NCBI RefSeq assembly: GCF_000342005.1
Contig: NZ_AOHO01000058.1
Span: 1 to 64,000 of the forward strand
Length of the DNA: 64,000 nucleotides
Direction: 5' to 3'
Source: Amycolatopsis decaplanina DSM 44594
GTDB lineage: Bacteria > Actinomycetota > Actinomycetes > Mycobacteriales > Pseudonocardiaceae
Each line of letters starts with the position of its first letter. The stretch's first letter is position 1. Under the pieces are notes generated by a model. The model did not search any database and was not told the origin of the DNA. It saw nothing but the letters and a program-made list of their open reading frames with translations. Both the position numbers and the translations under genes were made by a program. Below, piece after piece: positions 1-7,638 of the stretch.

Positions 1-54
1 CGCCAGCAGCCACCACATCCAAGCCTGCCAAACCAGACTCGAACACAACCCATT

Positions 55-100
55 AGGCCTCCTTGAGGGACCCTGGGTCCCTCAAGGAGGCCTTCACGGA
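55..100. terminator. Palindrome family A, copy A1 (left flank truncated)
   Basis: A perfect 19-bp inverted repeat (55-73 and 75-93) with a single T at the centre, followed by TCACGGA to 100. Compared with copy A2 at 16360, the outer TCCGTGA of the left arm is missing. It ends 4 bp before the stop codon of the sugar kinase gene and could terminate that operon. There is no obvious U-tract, so terminator function is inferred. Confidence 0.7.
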
Positions 101-103
101 CAG

Positions 104-1096
104 TCAGACCCGCTTGGTGGCGGCCTTCAGCGCGGCCTTGGCGGTGTCGGAGGCGCCGATGGTGTCCAGCGCGAACAACGCCGCGCCGACCACCGGGGCG
201 ACGTCGACGACCTGCACCGATGCCCGCGGAGCCACCTTCAGGCACCGCCGCTCGATCTCCGCGATCACCGGCGCACCGACCCCGGTCAGCACTCCCCCGC
301 CGAGGATGACCTCGGGTGCTTCCCCGGTCAGTTCCAGCCGCCGCAGGATGACCGACACCAGCAGGGCGACCTCTTCGATGAACCGGTCGACCACGTCCTG
401 CGCCACCTCGTCGCCGCCCGCCGCGACGGCGAACAGCAGCGGGCACAGGCCGTGGATCGAATCGGAGTGCAGATCCTCGAAGTGCAGGCGCTGCACCACT
501 TCCAGCACCGAAGACGCCTTGAAGTGCGCGGTGACGGCGGCCCGCAAGGCCGTACCCGGGCCGCGGCCGTCCTCGGCGCGGACGGCCCACCACAGTGCCT
601 CCTCGCCGAGCCGGTAACCGCCGCCCCAGTCGCCGGAGATCTTGCCCAGCGCGGGGAAACGGTGCTGACGGCCGTCGGCGCTGACGCCGGCGCCGTTGAT
701 CCCGGCGCCGCACACCACCGCCACACCGGTCCCGTCGGAACTGCCCGCGCGCAACAGTGCGAGTGTGTCGTTGCCGACGATCAGCGTGTCGCTCCAGCCG
801 CGTGCGGCCAGCGCGGCGTGCAGGATCGCTTCCTCCTGCGGGAAATCCAGTCCCGCGAGGTAGGCCGACGTATGTATCGCGAAAGGACGTTCGCCGGGAA
901 GCCCCGCCCCGCGAAGGGCTTCCAGGACCAGCTTCTCCAGTGCCTGGACGCTGCCGTCGACCCCGATGTTCTGCGGGGAAGCGCCCGGCCCTCGCGACTG
1001 CCCGAGCACCCGTCCGTCGCGGGAGACGACCAGGACGTCGGTCTTGCTGTTGCCGCCGTCGATCGCGACGACGACGTCCTGTGAGCCGGCCGTCAT
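104..1096 (-). CDS. BadF/BadG-type sugar kinase (N-acetylglucosamine kinase family)
   Basis: 330 aa cytosolic ATP-dependent sugar kinase of the ASKHA fold. The phosphate-1 loop AIDGGNSKTDVLVV lies near the N-terminus, a second glycine-rich segment VVCGAGINGAG near the middle, and EVILGGGVLTG near residue 260, as in the BadF/BadG/N-acetylglucosamine kinase family. I chose ATG 1096 rather than the longer GTG-led form because it gives an ATGA overlap with the stop of the upstream glycosidase gene. It is the last gene of the ROK-ABC-GH4 operon and is followed by a hairpin. A role in phosphorylating the imported sugar or a released monosaccharide is inferred from context. The exact substrate cannot be read from sequence. 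Confidence 0.88.
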   Translation of the reverse strand: MTAGSQDVVVAIDGGNSKTDVLVVSRDGRVLGQSRGPGASPQNIGVDGSVQALEKLVLEALRGAGLPGERPFAIHTSAYLAGLDFPQEEAILHAALAARGWSDTLIVGNDTLALLRAGSSDGTGVAVVCGAGINGAGVSADGRQHRFPALGKISGDWGGGYRLGEEALWWAVRAEDGRGPGTALRAAVTAHFKASSVLEVVQRLHFEDLHSDSIHGLCPLLFAVAAGGDEVAQDVVDRFIEEVALLVSVILRRLELTGEAPEVILGGGVLTGVGAPVIAEIERRCLKVAPRASVQVVDVAPVVGAALFALDTIGASDTAKAALKAATKRV

Positions 1097-2358
1097 GCCC
1101 CCGCCCACGGCAGGAACTCACGGTTGATCTGCACCAGCGTGTCGGCGAGCTGATCGGCCTTGGTGTACTGGCCCACCAGCGGATGCGCGAGCAACGCGTC
1201 GGCCACCCTGTCCCGGCCGCCCTTGATCGCCGCCTCCAGCGCGAGGTGCTCGTACGCGGTCACCCCGGCGATGAGACCGGCGAACCGCTGCTCCACCGGC
1301 GGCTGCGGGATCGGGCGCGGACCGTTTCCGTCCACAAGGGACGGAACTTCGATGACGGCGTCGTCCGGCAGGAAGTCGAAAGTGCCTTCGTTACGGACGT
1401 TGACGACGTGCTCTTCGGCAGGGCCGCCCGAGGTGAGCGCGTGCACGAGCTGCACCGCGGCTTCGGAATAGTAGGCACCGCCCCGCTTTTCCAGTTGCTC
1501 CGGTTTGGTCACCACCTCCGGGTCGAGGTACACCTTGAGCAGTTCCTCCTCGACGTCGCTGACGACGTCCGCGCGCGGCCGCTCGGTGCGCTGCTTCGTG
1601 ACCTGCTCGTCGTGCCCGTAGTAGTACTTCAGGTAGTACGACGGCACGACGTTCATCCGCCGCATCCACTCGACCGGCGCGGTGACGTGCTCGCCGAGGA
1701 ATTCCGCGTGTTCCGCCAGCAGTTCCGGCAGCCGGTCCTCGCCGTTGACGAGCACCTTCCGTTCCCAGCTCAGGTGGTTCAGTCCGGTGTGGACGAGTTT
1801 GACGTCGTCGATGCCGGCCCCGAGCAGATGCGCGAACGTGCGCTGGAGATGGATCGCGACGTTGCACAGTCCGACGGCGCGGTGCCCCTCGTTCAGCAGA
1901 GCGCGGGTGACGATGCCGACGGGGTTGGTGAAGTTGACGATCCAGGTGTCGTCCCCGGCGATCTTCCGGACCCGGTCGGCGATGTCGAGCACCACCGGCA
2001 CGGTGCGCAGCGCCTTCGCCAGGCCGCCCGCACCCGTGGTCTCCTGCCCGACACAGCCGCAGGCGTGCGGGAACGTCTCGTCACCGCGCCGCGCGCGCTG
2101 CCCGCCGACCCGCAGCTGGATCAGCACCGCCGACGCGCCGTCGACGCCCTCTTCGAGACTCGACGTGGTGCGGACCCGCGCCGGATGGCCGGCGTGGCTC
2201 AGCAACCGGTTGCTGAAGTCACCGACCGCCTCCACCCGGTACGCGTCCGGGTCGATCAGCACGATCTCGTCGACGTCCAAAGTGGACCGCCGTCCGGCGA
2301 TCCCGTCGATCAGTTCGGGCGTGTAAGTGGAACCGCCACCGACGACTGCCAGTTTCAT
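1093..2358 (-). CDS. Glycoside hydrolase family 4, 6-phospho-beta-glucosidase type
   Basis: 421 aa NAD- and Mn-dependent glycosidase of family GH4. The N-terminal dinucleotide motif VVGGGSTYTPELIDGI is typical of 6-phospho-beta-glucosidases, as is GQETTGAGGLAKALRTVPV near residue 110. Metal-ligand motifs are visible: the Cys in GLCNVAIH and the His in GLNHLSW. Start ATG 2358 is fixed by the MKLAVVGGGS beginning and an ATGA overlap with the upstream permease; any longer frame reads into the permease. GH4 enzymes of this type usually act on phosphorylated sugars from PTS systems. Here the transporter is an ABC system, so the kinase encoded next may supply the phosphorylated substrate, or the enzyme may accept unphosphorylated glycosides. 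Confidence 0.92.
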   Translation of the reverse strand: MKLAVVGGGSTYTPELIDGIAGRRSTLDVDEIVLIDPDAYRVEAVGDFSNRLLSHAGHPARVRTTSSLEEGVDGASAVLIQLRVGGQRARRGDETFPHACGCVGQETTGAGGLAKALRTVPVVLDIADRVRKIAGDDTWIVNFTNPVGIVTRALLNEGHRAVGLCNVAIHLQRTFAHLLGAGIDDVKLVHTGLNHLSWERKVLVNGEDRLPELLAEHAEFLGEHVTAPVEWMRRMNVVPSYYLKYYYGHDEQVTKQRTERPRADVVSDVEEELLKVYLDPEVVTKPEQLEKRGGAYYSEAAVQLVHALTSGGPAEEHVVNVRNEGTFDFLPDDAVIEVPSLVDGNGPRPIPQPPVEQRFAGLIAGVTAYEHLALEAAIKGGRDRVADALLAHPLVGQYTKADQLADTLVQINREFLPWAGA

Positions 2359-3248
2359 CCCTTGACCCCTGTGAATGTGACGCCCTTGACGAAGGACTTC
2401 TGCGCGAACACGAACAGCACGATCACCGGCAGCATGATCAGCGCGGTGGCCGCCATGGTGAGGTTCCATTCCACGTGGTGCATCCCGCGGAACGACGCGA
2501 TCGCCAGCGAAAGCGGCCAGCTGTCGCGGGTCTCGCCGGTGTAGAGCAGTGGACCGAAATAGTCGTTCCAGGTGAACAGGAAGCAGAACATCGCGGTGGC
2601 CGCGATCCCCGGCTTCGCCATCGGGATCAGCACCTTGACCATGGCCTGGAACTCGTTGCAGCCGTCGATCTTCGCCGCTTCGAGGTAGTCCTTCGGAATG
2701 GTGAGGAAGAACTGCCGCAGCAGGAAGATCGAGAACGCGTCGAAGAAGAAGTACGGCACGATCAGCGGAACCAGTGTCCCGGTGAACCCGAGCCGCACCC
2801 ACAGGTCGTACAGCGGCACGACGGTGACCTGTGGGGGCAGCATCATCGCGGCCACGGTCAGCATGAAGAACAGGTTCTGCCCGCGGAACTTCAGCTTCGA
2901 AAGCGCGTACGCCGCCGGGATCGCCGAGACGAGCGCCCCGGCGGTGGCCAGCGAAGAATAGAGCAGGCTGTTGCCGAAATACTGCAGCAGCGGCGCCTTT
3001 TCGAACACCTCGATGAAGTTCTCGAAGTGCCATTCCTCCGGCCAGAAGTTCGACGACAGCGCCTGGTCGCTGGACATCACCGCGGTGAGGAACACGAACA
3101 GGATGGGCAGCATGAAGATCACGCCCATCGCGATGCCCACGCTGTGCGTCGCGATCCAGTACAGCTTCTTGTCCCATTGGCGCCGCACCCGCACCTTCGG
3201 GGGTTCGGACGCCGGGGCGGTGTGCCGGGGCTCGGCCAGGGTGGTCAT
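2355..3248 (-). CDS. Carbohydrate ABC transporter permease, MalG/CUT1 type
   Basis: 297 aa inner-membrane permease with six predicted hydrophobic helices; the first begins around residue 30 (IATHSVGIAMGVIFMLPILF). The cytoplasmic EAA loop is present as YLEAAKIDGCNEFQAMVKVLIP, the coupling helix that contacts the ATPase. It ends with the MalG-like RSFVKGVTFTGVKG tail (here KSFVKG). Start ATG 3248 overlaps the stop of the partner permease (ATGA), and its own stop overlaps the GH4 start. No ATP-binding subunit is encoded in this operon, which is common in actinobacteria where a shared MsiK-type ATPase serves several sugar importers. Confidence 0.93.
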   Translation of the reverse strand: MTTLAEPRHTAPASEPPKVRVRRQWDKKLYWIATHSVGIAMGVIFMLPILFVFLTAVMSSDQALSSNFWPEEWHFENFIEVFEKAPLLQYFGNSLLYSSLATAGALVSAIPAAYALSKLKFRGQNLFFMLTVAAMMLPPQVTVVPLYDLWVRLGFTGTLVPLIVPYFFFDAFSIFLLRQFFLTIPKDYLEAAKIDGCNEFQAMVKVLIPMAKPGIAATAMFCFLFTWNDYFGPLLYTGETRDSWPLSLAIASFRGMHHVEWNLTMAATALIMLPVIVLFVFAQKSFVKGVTFTGVKG

Positions 3249-4234
3249 CCGCCCTCCTCCTGGTGCTGGGACTTGCGAAGCTGCCGCACGAGAATCCAGG
3301 TGAACCCGGCCGAGACGATGAACAACAGGACCGCCATCGCCGCCGCGTAACCCATGTTGAAGTACCGGAAACCCTGGACGTACAGCCAGACCGGGTAGGT
3401 CAGCGTCGAATTCTGTGGTGCGCCGATGAATCTCGTGTTGCCCGCGACGTCGGCCGCGCCCGCGGCCGCCGAACCCGCGACGATCGCCTGGGTGAAGAAC
3501 TGCAGCGCGAAGATCATCGAGTTGACGACGCCGAACAGCAGCACCGGCGAGATCGACGGCAGGGTGACGTGCCAGAACCGGCGAACCGGACCGGCGCCGT
3601 CGAGCTCGGCGGCCTCGTACTGTTCCTGCGGCACGTCGAGCAGCGCGGCCAGGATGATGATCATCAGCTCGCCCGAACCCCACATCACCAGCAGGGTCAG
3701 CGCGGGCTTCGACATCGCCGGGTCGTTGAACCACAGTCCGCCGTCGATGCCGACCGCCCGCAGGAACGCGTTGACCGGACCGTATTCCGGGTTGAACAGG
3801 AACACGAACGCCAGGGTCGCCGCGGCGGGCGGGGCCAGCGAAGGCAGGTAGCAGAGCGTCCGCACCAGGCCGACACCCGACTTGAGCCGGGAGATGATCG
3901 ACGCCGTGCCGAGGGCGAACACGACCCGGCAGAACGTCAGGACGATCACCAGCCACAGCGTGTTGTACGCGGCGGTGCCGACCAGCGGTTCGCTGGTGAA
4001 CATCCGGATGTAGTTGTCGAAGCCGATGAACTCCGGCGCGTTGATCAGGTCGTAGCGGGTGAACGAGTAGTACACCGTGGCGATCAGCGGGTACCCGAAG
4101 AAGATCAGGAACCCGAGCATCGCCGGTGCGATGAAGTAGAAGACCGTGCGACGGCGGCGCGCTGCGTTCCCCTTCCGCGTCCGGGTGGACGCGGAAGAGG
4201 AACCGACCGCCCTGGAATCCAGGGTCGTTGTCAT
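3245..4234 (-). CDS. Carbohydrate ABC transporter permease, MalF/CUT1 type
   Basis: 329 aa permease, partner of the following MalG-type subunit. After a basic cytoplasmic N-terminus (RTRKGNAARRRR) the first helix VFYFIAPAMLGFLIFFGYPL starts near residue 31, then five more. The EAA motif reads YEAAELDGAGPVRRFWHVTLP. The C-terminus overlaps the next gene by ATGA, and the start lies 4 bp downstream of the stop of the binding-protein gene, so all are probably co-translated. It forms the membrane channel for an oligosaccharide together with the lipoprotein encoded upstream. Confidence 0.93.
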   Translation of the reverse strand: MTTTLDSRAVGSSSASTRTRKGNAARRRRTVFYFIAPAMLGFLIFFGYPLIATVYYSFTRYDLINAPEFIGFDNYIRMFTSEPLVGTAAYNTLWLVIVLTFCRVVFALGTASIISRLKSGVGLVRTLCYLPSLAPPAAATLAFVFLFNPEYGPVNAFLRAVGIDGGLWFNDPAMSKPALTLLVMWGSGELMIIILAALLDVPQEQYEAAELDGAGPVRRFWHVTLPSISPVLLFGVVNSMIFALQFFTQAIVAGSAAAGAADVAGNTRFIGAPQNSTLTYPVWLYVQGFRYFNMGYAAAMAVLLFIVSAGFTWILVRQLRKSQHQEEGG

Positions 4235-4238
4235 GCGA

Positions 4239-5621
4239 TCAGCCGCCGGCGCGTTTCTGGGCCAGCTCGTCGTTGATCTGAGCGTCGACCTGTTTGAGAC
4301 CCGCGGTCATGTCGGGGATGTTGCCCGCCTGCCACTTCTCCGCGAAGTCGTTGACGGCCTTGAGGTGCGCGTCACCGATCGGGGTGGAGGGGTTCGGCAG
4401 CAGCTTCCCGCCGTTGTACAGGTCGAGGAACGTCTTGAACTCCGGCGTGACCTCGAGCTTCGGGTCGGTCAGCGCGGCCTTGGTGCTCGGGACGTTCTTC
4501 AACCCGTTCGACAGCTCGACCAGCGTCGAGGTGTCGAGGGTGACCTGCTTGATCAGTTCCCAAGCGGCGCCGGGGTTCTTGGCGCCCTTGGGGATCGCGA
4601 TGATCGTGCCCGTGGTGAACGCGCCGCCGTAACGGTCGGGCTTGCTGTCGAGCACCGGCGGGGCCGCGGTGCCGAACTTGAGCTCCGGCGCCTGGTCCTT
4701 GATGAACGCGGTGCGGTACTCGCCGTCGATCATCATCGCGAGCTTGCCGCGCTGGAAACCGTGGTCAGCCGAGTACTCCTCGCCGAGACCGGCCTTGAAC
4801 TGTTCGACCTTGGCGTGGCCGCCGTAGAAGTCGACAAGCTGCTTCTGGAAGTCGAACATCGCCTTCCATTCGGGGCTGTCGGCGAGGTGCGACTGACCGT
4901 CGGGGCCGATGTAGGTGGCGCCGAAGTTGGGGGCCCAGTACTGCGCGTAGTTGGCGTAGAACGGCATCGACGGCAGGAAGCCGGCGACCTTGATCGAGCC
5001 GTCCGGGTTGAACTCGGTCAGCTTCTTGGTGGCCTCGAACAGTTCCGAGGTCGTCTTCGGCGGCGACGTGATGCCCTTCGCCGCGAACATGTCCTTGTTG
5101 TAGTAGAAGCCGTAGACGTCGGCGAGCAGCGGCATGGCGCATCGCTTGCCCTGGTATTCGGTGTAGCTGCGGACGGCGTCCGGGATCTGCCCGAGGTCGA
5201 TCTTGTCGCGTTCGATGTAGGGCTTGAGATCCTGGAAGCTGCCCGTGGAACACCACGCGCCGAGGTTGTCGGTGAAGAACGAGATCGCCACGTCCGGCGG
5301 GTTGCCACCGCGGATGGACTGGGTGATCTTGTCGTCGTCCTGCTGGCCTTCGTGCTTGATCTCGATGTTCGGGAACTTCGCCTTGAGCTTGTTGAGCCCG
5401 GCGGTGACCACGTTGTACTCGCGGTCGGTGAACTTGCTGTAGACGGTCAGCGTGAGCTTCGCGTCCGCGGCGGGGGCGGCCGCCGCGTCACCCGACCCAC
5501 CGTTCGGGCCGCTTGCGGCGCCCGAACAAGCGGACACCAGTGCGGCGACGGTGACCGCGCCGAGCACTATCGAGCCGCGCCAACGGCGGCCACTTCTCCG
5601 AACCTGGGTCGTGGAACTCAT
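4239..5621 (-). CDS. Sugar-binding lipoprotein of the ABC importer
   Basis: 460 aa extracytoplasmic solute-binding protein (family 1, MalE-like). A basic n-region and hydrophobic stretch end in the lipobox LVSAC at about residues 28-32, so it is lipid-anchored outside the membrane. The mature part carries typical features: GLNKLKAKFPNIEIK, DVAISFFTDN and KLAMMIDGEYR. Start ATG 5621 is preceded by an excellent ribosome site (AGGAGGAGGG, 5 nt before ATG); longer frames read into the ROK gene. It lies 10 bp after the ROK regulator stop. It should determine substrate choice. A beta-glucoside or chito-oligosaccharide is likely from the GH4 and kinase partners, but this is inference. Confidence 0.93.
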   Translation of the reverse strand: MSSTTQVRRSGRRWRGSIVLGAVTVAALVSACSGAASGPNGGSGDAAAAPAADAKLTLTVYSKFTDREYNVVTAGLNKLKAKFPNIEIKHEGQQDDDKITQSIRGGNPPDVAISFFTDNLGAWCSTGSFQDLKPYIERDKIDLGQIPDAVRSYTEYQGKRCAMPLLADVYGFYYNKDMFAAKGITSPPKTTSELFEATKKLTEFNPDGSIKVAGFLPSMPFYANYAQYWAPNFGATYIGPDGQSHLADSPEWKAMFDFQKQLVDFYGGHAKVEQFKAGLGEEYSADHGFQRGKLAMMIDGEYRTAFIKDQAPELKFGTAAPPVLDSKPDRYGGAFTTGTIIAIPKGAKNPGAAWELIKQVTLDTSTLVELSNGLKNVPSTKAALTDPKLEVTPEFKTFLDLYNGGKLLPNPSTPIGDAHLKAVNDFAEKWQAGNIPDMTAGLKQVDAQINDELAQKRAGG

Positions 5622-5631
5622 GACCCTCCTC

Positions 5632-6903
5632 CTAGTTGGTTGGGGCGGGAGACGGTGGTTCTGTTCGTGAATCCGGGATCGCCACGATCGGGGTCGGCTC
5701 TCCCGCCCCGGACCGTCTCGGCCCGAGGAGCGAAGGGGTGTTGACGCCGAAGACGTCCCTGCGGACGGTGGCGAGCGCCGATTGGAGCGCGCCCGCGCGC
5801 ACCGCGTTGCCCTGCACCGAAGCGACCCCGACCGGGGTGCGGGGCAGGACCAGTTCGTGCAGCCTTCGCGCGACCAGTGCGGCGAATTCGTGGCCACCGG
5901 CACGGCTGGTGTCGCCGGAAAGGAGCACGAGTTCGGGGTCGACGACCGCGATCAGGCTGGCCGCTCCACCCGCGACGCGGCGGGCGAGGTCGTCGAGGAA
6001 GGGTTCGTTGTCGTTCTCGCGGGCCTTGGCGACGGCGTCCGCGCCGGTCTCGGCGTCGATGCCGTGCGCGGCGGCCAGCTCGACGACGGCCGGGGACGCG
6101 ACGAGGTCACCGAAACGATCTCCCGCACGCGGCTTTTCCTTCGATGTGGCAACGGAAACCGGATCGGGAACGCGCATCCAGTCGATCTCGCCGCCACCGC
6201 CGGTCGCTCCCCGCAACAGCCTGCGGCCGACCACCACCGCGCCGCCGACGCCGTCGCTGAGCCAGATCATCGCGAAGTCGTCGAGTCCGACGGCCTGGCC
6301 GACTGTCATCTCGACGATCGCGACGAGGTTGACGTCGTTCTCGATGGTGACCTCGACACCGAGTTCCCGGCTGAGCCTGCTCGGCACGTCGAAACCGAGC
6401 CAGCCGGGGATGTGCGGCGCCGAGGAGAGCAGGCCGGTGCGCGGATCGAAGGCGCCCTGCGCGCCGATGACGACGTGGCGAAGGTCGGTGGCGGCGAGCC
6501 CGGCACTGTTCGCGACATGGCTGAGCGCCGCGCCGAAGGTGCCAACGACGTCCGCGCCCTCGTGGACCGGCAGCGGGACCTGGTACTCGGCGAGCACCGC
6601 GCCCGTGACGTCGGAGACGACGAAGTCGGCTCTTTGCGGTGTCAGGTCCACGGCCGCGACGTAGGCGACTCCACCGTTGACCTGCCAGAGCTGCGCCCTC
6701 GGGCCGCGGCCCCCGCCGCGGACGCCGGCCTTGGTGACGATGTCGTCCTGTTCGAGGCGGGTGAGCAGCTGCGCCGTCGCGGGCTTCGACAGGCCGATCG
6801 CGACCTCGAGCTCGGAGCGCGTCAGCGGGCCCTCCCTGAGGAGGACCTCGATGGCCGCGCGATCGTTGATCTCGCGCAGCATTCGCGGACTGCCGGCTCG
6901 CAC
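5632..6903 (-). CDS. ROK-family transcriptional repressor of the sugar operon
   Basis: 423 aa. An N-terminal winged helix-turn-helix (about residues 15-60: LTRSELEVAIGLSKPATAQLLTRLEQ) is followed by a ROK kinase-like sugar-sensing domain with GAQGAFDPRTG, ENDVNLVAI and WLSDGVGGAVVV. The Cys-rich zinc motif usual in ROK proteins (CxCGxxGCxE) is absent where it is expected, after GGEIDW. It is the first gene of the operon and reads directly into the binding-protein gene 10 bp on. A promoter (6953-6981) and dyad (6927-6948) lie upstream and fit autoregulation. The start at 6903 was taken as the only good one after the promoter. Confidence 0.9.
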   Translation of the reverse strand: MRAGSPRMLREINDRAAIEVLLREGPLTRSELEVAIGLSKPATAQLLTRLEQDDIVTKAGVRGGGRGPRAQLWQVNGGVAYVAAVDLTPQRADFVVSDVTGAVLAEYQVPLPVHEGADVVGTFGAALSHVANSAGLAATDLRHVVIGAQGAFDPRTGLLSSAPHIPGWLGFDVPSRLSRELGVEVTIENDVNLVAIVEMTVGQAVGLDDFAMIWLSDGVGGAVVVGRRLLRGATGGGGEIDWMRVPDPVSVATSKEKPRAGDRFGDLVASPAVVELAAAHGIDAETGADAVAKARENDNEPFLDDLARRVAGGAASLIAVVDPELVLLSGDTSRAGGHEFAALVARRLHELVLPRTPVGVASVQGNAVRAGALQSALATVRRDVFGVNTPSLLGPRRSGAGEPTPIVAIPDSRTEPPSPAPTN

Positions 6904-6926
6904 TTGGCTCGCTCCCGACTTCGTTA

Positions 6927-6948
6927 GGAAACTTTACAGACGGTTTCC
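6927..6948 (-). promoter_or_regulatory. Candidate ROK operator
   Basis: A dyad GGAAAC-N10-GTTTCC with perfect 6-bp arms. It covers the predicted transcription start just downstream of the -10 box of the ROK gene, the usual place for a repressor site. On the minus strand the segment reads AAAGTTTCCTAAC, similar to ROK operators that I recall from streptomycetes. Confidence 0.6.
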
Positions 6949-6952
6949 GGGG

Positions 6953-6981
6953 ACTGTAGTGAGCCGAGCCACAGCCGTCAA
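6953..6981 (-). promoter_or_regulatory. Predicted vegetative promoter of the ROK-ABC-GH4 operon
   Basis: On the minus strand a -35 box TTGACG (6981-6976) and a -10 box TACAGT (6958-6953) are separated by exactly 17 bp. The start of transcription would fall near 6946, inside the dyad at 6927-6948. Confidence 0.6.
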
Positions 6982-7061
6982 CGGCGCCGGGAAACGGGCA
7001 GGTAACGCTTGCCGTGTTCCGCACAGCGGGTATGCGTACCGGTGCGGAGGGTGGTGGACGA

Positions 7062-7097
7062 CGAAGGGCCGCTCAGGAGTTCCTGAGCGGCCCTTCG
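7062..7097. terminator. Perfect 17-bp hairpin
   Basis: Arms 7062-7078 and 7081-7097 are perfectly complementary with a 2-nt loop (GT). It lies 13 bp after the stop of the small secreted gene and before the ROK promoter, so it most likely ends the secreted-protein transcript. Confidence 0.75.
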
Positions 7098-7110
7098 GCT
7101 ACGCGCTTGA

Positions 7111-7359
7111 TCAGTAGTTGGGCTGCACGTACAGATCCCACACCCAGGGGATCGAGGGGGAGGGGTAGCACATCCACCCGTCCCAGTCCCCGGCGATGCG
7201 GCCGTGGTGGCCGGTGATCCCGCAGTCCTCTTCGTTCGGGTACGAAGCGAAGTACTCGTAGTCCGAGGCCTGTGCAGCTCCCGCGTTCACGGCGCTGAAC
7301 GAGGCGATGGCCGCGACAGCGGCTCCGGCGACGGCGAACCGCCGCAAGGTGTTCTTCAT
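7111..7359 (-). CDS. Small secreted protein of unknown function
   Basis: 82 aa. A Sec signal peptide is clear: KNTLRR, a hydrophobic core AVAGAAVAAIASF and a probable AQA cleavage site near residue 32. The mature part, about 50 residues, is acidic and aromatic (DYEYFASYPNEEDCG, DGWMCYPSPSIPWVWDLYV) with two cysteines that could form one disulfide. Start ATG 7359 is chosen because it begins the signal peptide and has GGGGAAAG just upstream. A 17-bp hairpin follows directly, so it is probably a single-gene transcript. I do not recognise a family. Confidence 0.7.
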   Translation of the reverse strand: MKNTLRRFAVAGAAVAAIASFSAVNAGAAQASDYEYFASYPNEEDCGITGHHGRIAGDWDGWMCYPSPSIPWVWDLYVQPNY

Positions 7360-7474
7360 ACTTTCCCCAGTGTTCTCACTCGATGGTCCTGAAACCGGAC
7401 GGCAGGAGAATACCGGACACTTCACCGCCTCGTGGGCCAATCACCAACCTTGGCCAGGTAACTTGTTCGGCGAT

Positions 7475-7608
7475 CTCGCGTGATCAGACGGCGAACTCAC
7501 GTGATCAGAGACGGATCTCGCGTGATCAGACGCCGCACACTCGAGATCGCCGTCTGATCACGCGAGTTCGGCGTTCAAGCACGTGAGTTCGGTGCCCGAT
7601 CACGCGAG
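7475..7608. repeat. Cluster of six copies of a 16-bp motif, three forward then three inverted
   Basis: The unit CTCGCGTGATCAGACG occurs at 7475-7490 and 7517-7532, with a variant at 7496-7510. It returns in inverted form at 7551-7566, with degenerate copies ending at 7587 and 7608. The whole block lies between the small secreted gene and the nudC stop and has no credible coding frame. Confidence 0.75.
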
Positions 7609-7638
7609 TCACGCCTTTAGGCTGCCGCAATCAGTCGG

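Noticed and set aside
757..2544. Long plus-strand open frame opposite the GH4 gene
   Set aside because: Product is Arg/Pro-rich with no motif; the opposite frame encodes a clear GH4 enzyme. High GC creates such shadows throughout, for example 8481-10541, 33588-36068, 43423-46164 and 48991-50985.
7383..7586. 67-codon plus-strand frame between nudC and the secreted gene
   Set aside because: It is a translation of the GATCA repeat cluster (repeated RDQ text), with no ribosome site.
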